A DNA stretch of 9,237 nt, taken from assembly GCA_964532145.1 (NCBI GenBank), contig CAZHGM010000033.1:1-9237 (forward strand). Direction: 5' to 3'. The notes beneath the pieces are model-generated. The model searched no databases, was not told the origin of the DNA, and saw only the letters and a list, made by a program, of their open reading frames with translations. Numbering within the stretch: position 1 is the stretch's first letter; each line of letters starts with the position of its first letter. Position numbers and translations under genes: made by a program. This document shows positions 3,950 through 9,237 of the stretch, piece by piece. This DNA is from JAPUDQ01 sp964532145. GTDB taxonomy: Bacteria; Patescibacteriota; Saccharimonadia; Saccharimonadales; Saccharimonadaceae.

Positions 3950-5119
3950 CTAAAACTGCTTAAGAAAATTAGTCGAAAATGTCGTTACAATGCGCCGTTG
4001 TAGTTTGGCGCGACGCTCGGCTTGCTCAATAAGTTTTTTTACGAGATCAACCGTCGCAATACCCGCCATACGCCAATTATGCGCGTAGAGGCTACCTGGC
4101 AACGGATTAATCTCATTGAAATATACCTCTTTTTTAAGAGAATCAATCAGCATATCAACACGTGCTATGCCGCTACAACCGATTACACGATACACATCCA
4201 ATCCTAACTTCTCTGCTTTAGAGTATAGTTCCTTTGGCAACTTCGCCGGAAGTTCACTGTATCCTTGTGCGCCCGTAGCATTACCACCTGCTTTCTTCCC
4301 ACCCTTACCTTGTTTCATGTATTTTGTATTAAAATCAAAAGTGCCGCCCTCGTCGATCAATGGACTTTCCAACAAAGCTGCTTGCGGACCATCGTCACCA
4401 TCAATTATGGGTAACGTTACCTCAATTAGATTTGAGACTGCTTCTTCTACAATCGCCGTATCATCATAATGAAATGCTACTTCTAAAGCGTTGTGTAATT
4501 CCGCGATATTAGTAACTTTCGAAATACCAATACTAGAGCCAAGGTGCACAGGTTTGACAAACAACGGATAGCGAAAATCCTTGAATAGCTTCAGAGCGTC
4601 ATCAGTATTTGTTTCAAATGCCTTTTTCTGCAATCCCAGATACCGGTAACCTGGGATGCCTGCCGCAGATACTACCTGATGAGAAAGTAATTTATTCATT
4701 GCGATCACACTCGCTTCCATATCGCAACCTACAAACGGAATACCAGCCATGCGAAATACCCCCATAAGGCTGCCATCCTCACCGTAGGTCCCATGCGTGG
4801 CGGGAAATGCCACGTCTATTCGAACAGATTTTTTACGATTAAGTCTGCCTGATACTTTTGATAATGTCATGCCTCCATCGAATGAAACCTGCACAGGCTG
4901 ATCATTTTTGAGAAACTCTTCGATTTTGCCACTAGTATATAGTGAAATATCTTTTAAACGATCATCCCAATGCCAGGAGCCGTCTTTGGCGATATATACT
5001 GGCTCAATCTGATATTCACCAACTGCACTAAGTGGCGCGATAACTCCAACTAAAGCAGTGATGATCGATACGTCATGTTCAGCCGAATTTGAACCAAAAA
5101 ATACTGCAATAGTTTTCAT
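3950..5119 (-). CDS. ddl: D-alanine--D-alanine ligase
   Basis: This 389-residue ATP-grasp enzyme joins two D-Ala molecules for peptidoglycan precursors in the cytoplasm. Family motifs appear in order: GSNSAEHDVS at 9-18 (binding of the first D-Ala), HGTYGEDG at 109-116, AMNK at 140-143, VKPVHLGSSIG at 188-198 (ATP-grasp), EE at 225-226, KY at 266-267, ARVDM at 319-323 and NEINPLPGS at 335-343 (Mg-ATP ligands). The family usually has about 300-370 residues. Here there is a Gly/Lys-rich insert around 268-288, just after the KY of the active-site loop, and an extended C terminus. The start is supported by TATAAT 6 nt upstream. The gene lies 32 nt after the murF-like gene, whose product would use D-Ala-D-Ala. 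D-Ala-D-lactate or D-Ala-D-Ser specificity cannot be excluded from sequence alone. Confidence 0.93.
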   Translation of the reverse strand: MKTIAVFFGSNSAEHDVSIITALVGVIAPLSAVGEYQIEPVYIAKDGSWHWDDRLKDISLYTSGKIEEFLKNDQPVQVSFDGGMTLSKVSGRLNRKKSVRIDVAFPATHGTYGEDGSLMGVFRMAGIPFVGCDMEASVIAMNKLLSHQVVSAAGIPGYRYLGLQKKAFETNTDDALKLFKDFRYPLFVKPVHLGSSIGISKVTNIAELHNALEVAFHYDDTAIVEEAVSNLIEVTLPIIDGDDGPQAALLESPLIDEGGTFDFNTKYMKQGKGGKKAGGNATGAQGYSELPAKLPKELYSKAEKLGLDVYRVIGCSGIARVDMLIDSLKKEVYFNEINPLPGSLYAHNWRMAGIATVDLVKKLIEQAERRAKLQRRIVTTFSTNFLKQF

Positions 5120-5125
5120 ACGATT

Positions 5126-5134
5126 ATTATATCA
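5126..5134 (-). promoter_or_regulatory. Extended -10 box 6 nt before the ddl start codon
   Basis: TGA-TATAAT is followed by AATCGT and the ATG at 5119. It lies in the 32-nt gap after the murF-like gene, so ddl should have an internal, leaderless promoter in addition to any read-through from upstream. Confidence 0.6.
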
Positions 5135-5151
5135 GTTGAGGACATAAGTTT

Positions 5152-6579
5152 TTATGAGTAATTATCAGTCCAATCATTTTGCATTAGCACTACATCATCC
5201 TTTGCTACAAAATGTTCAAGATTTTCGTAAAATTTCAATGGATTGTCTACGATCATTAATTCGCCTTGATAATTTGCTTGTGCCAAGCCAGACTCGATAA
5301 AAGCTGTGACTGAATTTTTCATCAATATTACCAGATCAGCGGAATCGGCAATTGCTATGCCAATTTTTTGATGCACATTCTCTGCCTCATCACCATGTTC
5401 CACCAACCCTGGCGTCACATATATACGTCTGCCACTTTCTTGTTTAAGTAATTTAAGACCGGCCATTATACCATCAACATTGCCATTATATGTATCGTCT
5501 ATAATTGTTGCACCGTTCAAACTATACGGCTGCATGCGATGTTCAAACGCCTTGGTTTCTTTTATGCCTTCTGAAATTTCAGCAATGCTCAGGCCGAGAC
5601 GGTCGGCAATATCAATGCATGCCACGAGCGGTCCTACTTGATGCTCGCCTATCAGTTTTGATTCCGCCCAAACAGTTTTATTTTTTTTGGATGCAGTAAA
5701 TTTTGTGCCGTGCAAGCTTATCTCTACATCATTTACGCTCCAACCATGCACTCCTTGTGAATTATATACGTACGGATCATTATCTTTTATCCGTGACAGG
5801 ACAAGCTTACTTTCGCCGTTTTTATATAATGGCTTGTCGTCCAAAAAATCCTGTAATTCAAAAATCGTATTGACCGTACGCTCAATAGTTCCGAACGTCA
5901 CAAGATGTGCTTCATTTATACCCGTAATTACTCCTAAGTCAGGACGAACTAGCTCACATAATTCTCTGACATCACCGACATGAGATTCTCCTAACTCGCA
6001 TATGACGACATCTTCGTTTCCCTTTAGAGACGTGATAAATTCGCTTGTGCCCAGCATAGTATTTTTATTACCTGGCGTTGCGGCCACTGTCAGCCCCTCT
6101 TCTAAAATCGTACGCAACGACTCTTTAAACGTCGTCTTGCCAAAACTGCCTGCGACAGCAATGACAATTCCTTTCATTTGTTGTCTAGATAGAGTTGCAT
6201 TAGTTACTATGCGCCTGACGCGTGGCTTTTGCACAAACTGTTCACCCGCCCAAAGTGGTAAAACAACGCCATAGGCGACAATATATGGTAACAAAATAAT
6301 CACGAGTATACCTGTACAAATATGCCACAAGCTCGGAGGCTTGACGGTAAATAGAGCTAAGGCAAGTATGATCGCCATCACTATAATCATCCCTATAACT
6401 AAACTCAGTAGCCATACTTTTTTGGTCATATCAAGAGTAGCTCGTTGCTGAACAGTTCGAAAATCACGTGTCCGTTTGACCCATTTATGATAATCAGTAA
6501 TATTGTAGCTACTTGATTGCAACATATACAAAATAGTTTTTATATAGTTCGGACTATATCGAGAGATGTATTCACGCAT
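5152..6579 (-). CDS. murF: Membrane-anchored MurF-like Mur ligase
   Basis: This is a 475-residue ATP-dependent Mur ligase. The ligase core shows the P-loop GSFGKTT (144-150), PGNKNT (169-174), CELGESHVGD (194-203), GINEAHLVTFG (220-230, with the conserved His), LIGEHQVGPLVA (309-320), HRMQ (347-350) and DDTYNGN (361-367). The last motif resembles the DDSYNANP motif of MurF, which adds D-Ala-D-Ala to the UDP-MurNAc-tripeptide, so MurF is the best match. The first ~135 residues are unusual: a basic region and then two membrane helices (about 55-78 and 84-110) stand where MurF normally has its soluble UDP-substrate-binding domain. The ATG at 6579 overlaps the end of the hydrolase gene by 8 nt (ATGCGTGA), implying translational coupling; a TTG one codon earlier is less likely. 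ddl follows directly. Another amide-bond Mur-family ligase is possible. Confidence 0.85.
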   Translation of the reverse strand: MREYISRYSPNYIKTILYMLQSSSYNITDYHKWVKRTRDFRTVQQRATLDMTKKVWLLSLVIGMIIVMAIILALALFTVKPPSLWHICTGILVIILLPYIVAYGVVLPLWAGEQFVQKPRVRRIVTNATLSRQQMKGIVIAVAGSFGKTTFKESLRTILEEGLTVAATPGNKNTMLGTSEFITSLKGNEDVVICELGESHVGDVRELCELVRPDLGVITGINEAHLVTFGTIERTVNTIFELQDFLDDKPLYKNGESKLVLSRIKDNDPYVYNSQGVHGWSVNDVEISLHGTKFTASKKNKTVWAESKLIGEHQVGPLVACIDIADRLGLSIAEISEGIKETKAFEHRMQPYSLNGATIIDDTYNGNVDGIMAGLKLLKQESGRRIYVTPGLVEHGDEAENVHQKIGIAIADSADLVILMKNSVTAFIESGLAQANYQGELMIVDNPLKFYENLEHFVAKDDVVLMQNDWTDNYS

Positions 6580-7333
6580 CAAAAAATCTCTTTATTAGCA
6601 TCTGCACCTTGGTAGTTTCATCATGATGTACAAAGTGCCCTGCACCTTCAATTATTTCCAAGTGACTATGCGTGATTAACTTATGAAACTGCTTCGCATC
6701 TGCGACAGGCGATGCCTCATCCTTGCTCCCCCATATTAATAATGTAGATTGAACTATCTCAGCAGCATCACTTTGCAAATCCTCATGAATGACCTTGGAA
6801 AAAATATCTTTCATTCCGCCTGCTTCAAGGTAATCCATTGAACCTGCTTTCTCATACAGTTTCAATTTAGCTCGTGAACTGTATTTCGAAAGGCCCGGTA
6901 ATGATAGAAGTGCTTTACCGGATTTAGCCAAGCCTTTAAACACTGTCGTTTTCATATCAGCGCTGTGTTTGATACCTGCAGAGCCAATCAAAACTATTTT
7001 ATTTGGTTTTATAATGTTCCTTGCGCAACCCGCGATAATTACACGGCCACCAAATGAATGCCCAATGAGTGCATAAATGTCACTGATGTTAATTTTCTCC
7101 AGAAATTTTTGCACAAAGGTAGCATAGTCGCCCACGCCCCACACTTCGGCTGGCCGCTCGCTGCTACCAAACCCAGGGAAATCAAGTGTAATGACACAAT
7201 ATGAATTGGCTAGTTCTCTTGCGAGATTTTCCATATCTCTGCTGCTGGTGCCCCAACCATGCAATAGCATGATTATCGGTCCTTTTCCGCTTACAGCATA
7301 TTCTGTCGCGATACCTTCGACGATGCATTTCAT
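6572..7333 (-). CDS. Alpha/beta hydrolase
   Basis: This 253-residue alpha/beta-hydrolase has a complete catalytic set. HGWG at 25-28 supplies the oxyanion hole, GHSFGG at 91-96 contains the nucleophile Ser93, Asp205 lies in WGSKDEASP, and His233 lies in GAGHFVHHD. DFPGFGSSERP (51-61) is typical of the MhpC/esterase-like branch. A helical cap lies around residues 120-185. There is no signal peptide, so it acts in the cytoplasm. Substrate cannot be read from sequence: esterases, C-C hydrolases and haloperoxidase-like members share these motifs. It is the first gene of the minus-strand cluster and overlaps the MurF-like gene by 8 nt, suggesting a linked job in envelope or lipid-linked precursor metabolism. 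That is inference from position. Its -10 box lies 12 nt before the ATG with no Shine-Dalgarno. Confidence 0.9.
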   Translation of the reverse strand: MKCIVEGIATEYAVSGKGPIIMLLHGWGTSSRDMENLARELANSYCVITLDFPGFGSSERPAEVWGVGDYATFVQKFLEKINISDIYALIGHSFGGRVIIAGCARNIIKPNKIVLIGSAGIKHSADMKTTVFKGLAKSGKALLSLPGLSKYSSRAKLKLYEKAGSMDYLEAGGMKDIFSKVIHEDLQSDAAEIVQSTLLIWGSKDEASPVADAKQFHKLITHSHLEIIEGAGHFVHHDETTKVQMLIKRFFDA

Positions 7334-7345
7334 ATGTTATCTTCT

Positions 7346-7351
7346 AGTATA
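7346..7351 (-). promoter_or_regulatory. -10 box of the hydrolase-murF-ddl cluster
   Basis: TATACT on the minus strand lies 12 nt before the hydrolase ATG at 7333, predicting a leader of only about 5-6 nt. It stands back to back with the rarA -10 box, 5 bp away. Confidence 0.45.
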
Positions 7352-7356
7352 CATCG

Positions 7357-7362
7357 TATAAT
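7357..7362 (+). promoter_or_regulatory. -10 box of rarA
   Basis: Perfect TATAAT, then ATGTCC, then ATG (7369). The first ATG (7363) touches the -10 box and would not be in the mRNA. The second has the 6-nt spacing seen at other genes, and the transcript should be leaderless. Confidence 0.6.
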
Positions 7363-7368
7363 ATGTCC

Positions 7369-8529
7369 ATGCCTTATGTTCCTCTAGCGGAAAAAATGCG
7401 TCCTCGGACATTGGACAATGTTGTTGGGCAGACGCATATCGTAGGCGATAACGGACTGCTCCGCAAAATTGTCGAGACCAAACAACCGACAAGCTTAATT
7501 TTGTGGGGCCCGCCTGGCACTGGCAAAACGACGCTTGCACGTATACTTGCCCATGAACTCGAAGCAGAGTTTGTCGAGCTGAGCGCCGTCACGGCTGGCA
7601 AAAAGGACGTACTTGCTGTCGTGGAACATGCTCGCCAAAACTGGAACCTTAAAGTCCCGACCCTTCTTTTCGTCGATGAGATTCATAGATTTAATAAAGC
7701 CCAACAAGACGCATTTCTACCCCATGTCGAGTCGGGGCTTATCACGCTCATCGGTGCCACGACTGAGAATCCAAGCTTTGAAATTATCACCCCGCTCTTG
7801 TCGAGATCACGTGTACTAATACTGGAGCCACTGGGAAAACCAGACGTAATCGCTATCTTAAAAAAAGCCATCCGAAATGAAAAAGCTACCAAAAGAGTGT
7901 CAACGAAAGCCATCGATCTCATAGCAGAATTATCCGGCGGTGATGCGCGGCTGGCACTCGGTAACCTCGAAGTCGCACTTGGCCTCGCCGACAAGGTGAC
8001 GCCTGAGACTATCAAAACTGCCGCGCAGAAAAAAACTCCAGGTTACGACAAAAAAGGCGACATGCATTATAACGTCATATCGGCGTTTATCAAAAGTATG
8101 CGCGGCAGCGACGTGACCGCAACGCTCTATTATTTATCGCGTATGATCGACGCTGGCGAAGACCCGAAGTTTATTGCCCGTCGCATGGTGATATTTGCCA
8201 GCGAGGATATCGGGCTGTCCGGCAACGGCGCGCTTGCGTTGGCTGTCGCGACATTTCAGGCAGTTGAACGCATCGGCCTGCCAGAAGCAAACTATAATTT
8301 GTACCACTGTGCCGTCGCATTGGCCAGGTCAGCAAAATCACGCGAGATCACTGATCTCATGAACGAATCAAAACAACTTGCCCAGAACTACCCCGACTCT
8401 CCCGTGCCACTGCATTTACGTAATGCCCCCACAAAGCTCATGAAAGATCTCGGCTATGGCAAAGGCACAAAATGGGAAGCCGGCTTAACTCATCCGAAAG
8501 GCTTCTTACCGGATGATATTAGAGCGTAG
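7369..8529 (+). CDS. rarA: Replication-associated recombination protein A (RarA/MgsA), AAA+ ATPase
   Basis: This 386-residue AAA+ ATPase of the RarA/MgsA/WRNIP1 family is related to clamp loaders and RuvB. It acts at stalled replication forks with single-strand-binding protein. Motifs in order: PLAEKMRP near the start, Walker A GPPGTGKTT (47-55), Walker B LLFVDEIHRFNKAQQDAFLPHVE (about 99-121, Asp103-Glu104), sensor 1 GATTENPS (129-136), SRSR arginine-finger region (145-148) and sensor 2 GGDAR (190-194). The MgsA C-terminal oligomerisation domain follows, with DPKFIARRMVIFASEDIGL. RarA proteins usually have about 420-450 residues; this one stops soon after the FLPDD that normally precedes a further conserved tail. 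The in-frame ATG at 7363 was not chosen because it abuts the -10 box. The last 11 bases overlap the convergent surface-protein gene. Confidence 0.93.
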   Translation: MPYVPLAEKMRPRTLDNVVGQTHIVGDNGLLRKIVETKQPTSLILWGPPGTGKTTLARILAHELEAEFVELSAVTAGKKDVLAVVEHARQNWNLKVPTLLFVDEIHRFNKAQQDAFLPHVESGLITLIGATTENPSFEIITPLLSRSRVLILEPLGKPDVIAILKKAIRNEKATKRVSTKAIDLIAELSGGDARLALGNLEVALGLADKVTPETIKTAAQKKTPGYDKKGDMHYNVISAFIKSMRGSDVTATLYYLSRMIDAGEDPKFIARRMVIFASEDIGLSGNGALALAVATFQAVERIGLPEANYNLYHCAVALARSAKSREITDLMNESKQLAQNYPDSPVPLHLRNAPTKLMKDLGYGKGTKWEAGLTHPKGFLPDDIRA

Positions 8530-9237
8530 AAGCACGTGATCGACTTCGTTTGAGCATCACGAGACGATAGATACCCCCCACGATGAACATGAGGGCACCG
8601 ATGATTGATTGCCAGACAGGAGAGCCTGTATACGCCAATTGCACAGGATGCGTAATGATATTCGGCAGTGTTATGGCAAGGACCGTGAGTTCGTTTTGCG
8701 ATATATCGCCGAGCACCTGACCGTCCCGTGTCGTAACCTCGGCACTGATATCATAGGTGCCAGCAGCTAGTGGCGGCGTGAGATTACGTAGATCAAGTGT
8801 CCATGTATTGTCGCTAACAGTCAGTTGGGTACTTACATTAAGCATGTACCAATTTGTCCCGACACGTACACGCAAGCTCTGGCTATTGGCTGCATCGTAG
8901 GTTCCGCTAATGACCGGTTGGCCACCAACCCATTCAGCTATATTAACCGTCGGGATATCTGCATCACCCCGTTGGATCGTAAACATCACTGTTTCTGCCG
9001 ACTGGTTGCCCGCCGCATCCCGGAACGAAACCGTTGCAGTATAGCCGCCAGGGGCCAATGCCGGACTGATCGTGCCTGCTGGCAGCACCCATGAACTGCC
9101 GTTGCTGGTAGCAGCACTGGTATGTCCGTTGATCATGACTGTTATGATAGCGGCCGGGTCATTTACCGTGCCGGACATCTCGGGGCTGTTGCTTATGCCG
9201 GTCGGAAGCGGGTTGACCGTTCCGGTCGGAGCGGACG
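8519..9237 (-). CDS. Surface protein with Ig-like domains and sortase signal (5' part outside window)
   Basis: The frame is open to the right edge of the window, so the N terminus is missing; the Met at 9178 is internal. The visible ~238 residues contain at least two bacterial Ig-like beta-sandwich units. One runs through NGHTSAATSNGSSWVLPAG and ends in GGYTATVSFRDAAGNQSAE. The other starts at IPTVNIAEWVGGQPVISG and ends in AAGTYDISAEVTTRDGQ. The C terminus has LAYTG, a hydrophobic helix of about 24 residues and the basic tail KRSRSRASTL, which together form a cell-wall sorting signal. The protein would be exported, cleaved after Thr and linked to the surface by a sortase. It is Ser/Thr/Gly/Asn-rich with no Cys seen. 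A role in adhesion to host cells is plausible but unproven. The gene runs convergently into rarA with an 11-bp overlap. Confidence 0.85.
   Translation of the reverse strand, partial: SAPTGTVNPLPTGISNSPEMSGTVNDPAAIITVMINGHTSAATSNGSSWVLPAGTISPALAPGGYTATVSFRDAAGNQSAETVMFTIQRGDADIPTVNIAEWVGGQPVISGTYDAANSQSLRVRVGTNWYMLNVSTQLTVSDNTWTLDLRNLTPPLAAGTYDISAEVTTRDGQVLGDISQNELTVLAITLPNIITHPVQLAYTGSPVWQSIIGALMFIVGGIYRLVMLKRSRSRASTL
8624..8638 (-). other. LAYTG cell-wall sorting motif
   Basis: The codons for Leu-Ala-Tyr-Thr-Gly are followed by a membrane-spanning stretch (SPVWQSIIGALMFIVGG and onward) and a Lys/Arg tail. Ala at the second position, instead of the Pro of LPxTG, matches the LAxTG preference of class E sortases known from high-GC Actinobacteria. 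No sortase gene lies in this window. Confidence 0.65.

Noticed and set aside
1..9237. CRISPR array, insertion sequence or integrase
   Set aside because: No regularly spaced identical repeats, transposase or recombinase motifs were found in the window.

Overview
This window looks like a piece of a Candidatus Saccharibacteria (TM7) genome, or of a close Patescibacteria/CPR relative. The basis is gene content: a Mur ligase carrying two membrane helices directly ahead of a D-Ala-D-Ala ligase, a short RarA, a membrane-anchored DUF192 protein, stand-alone DUF1801 and TfoX_N proteins, very tight gene packing and many genes without Shine-Dalgarno sites. The lineage is an inference from families and layout, not from a marker gene. 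UGA is used as a stop (end of the hydrolase gene), so nothing here calls for the SR1/Gracilibacteria code.

Positions 1-1128 form an accessory-looking island. About 160 bases of gene-poor, AT-rich DNA lead into a canonical TTTACA-N17-TATTAT promoter, a 5'-leader hairpin and one GC-rich gene (242-853) of unknown function. That gene ends in a long GNRA-capped hairpin with no U tract. Its base use is unlike everything else in the window and suggests transfer, plausibly from a high-GC actinobacterium. About 180 gene-free bases follow.

Positions 1090-2485 carry a DUF1801 gene (+) converging on a TfoX_N gene (-), then a small coiled-coil reading frame (-) that may be a remnant, then about 235 gene-free bases. 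Positions 2486-2686 hold a complete tRNA-Phe(GAA) with encoded CCA, a strong terminator, and a decayed tRNA-like copy that repeats the T arm and also contains a 15-nt inverted match to the anticodon arm. A DUF192 membrane-anchored protein follows (2711-3172) and abuts the convergent SPFH gene with no spacing.

Positions 3173-7333 are a four-gene minus-strand cluster, read right to left: alpha/beta hydrolase, membrane MurF-like ligase, Ddl, SPFH/slipin. Ddl makes D-Ala-D-Ala and a MurF-type ligase joins it to the peptidoglycan stem peptide, so the core is a cell-wall precursor module. The hydrolase gene overlaps the ligase gene, which implies coupled expression, and the SPFH protein may organise membrane-bound steps. 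From a 29-35 bp divergent promoter region, rarA (replication-fork maintenance AAA+ ATPase) runs right and overlaps, tail to tail, a partial gene for a secreted Ig-like surface protein ending in a LAYTG sortase signal.

The most interesting regulatory pattern is that DUF1801, TfoX_N, ddl and rarA all have a TATAAT-like -10 box exactly 6 nt before a start ATG, usually with a TGn extension. This predicts leaderless mRNAs. SPFH instead has a short leader with an essentially perfect Shine-Dalgarno sequence.
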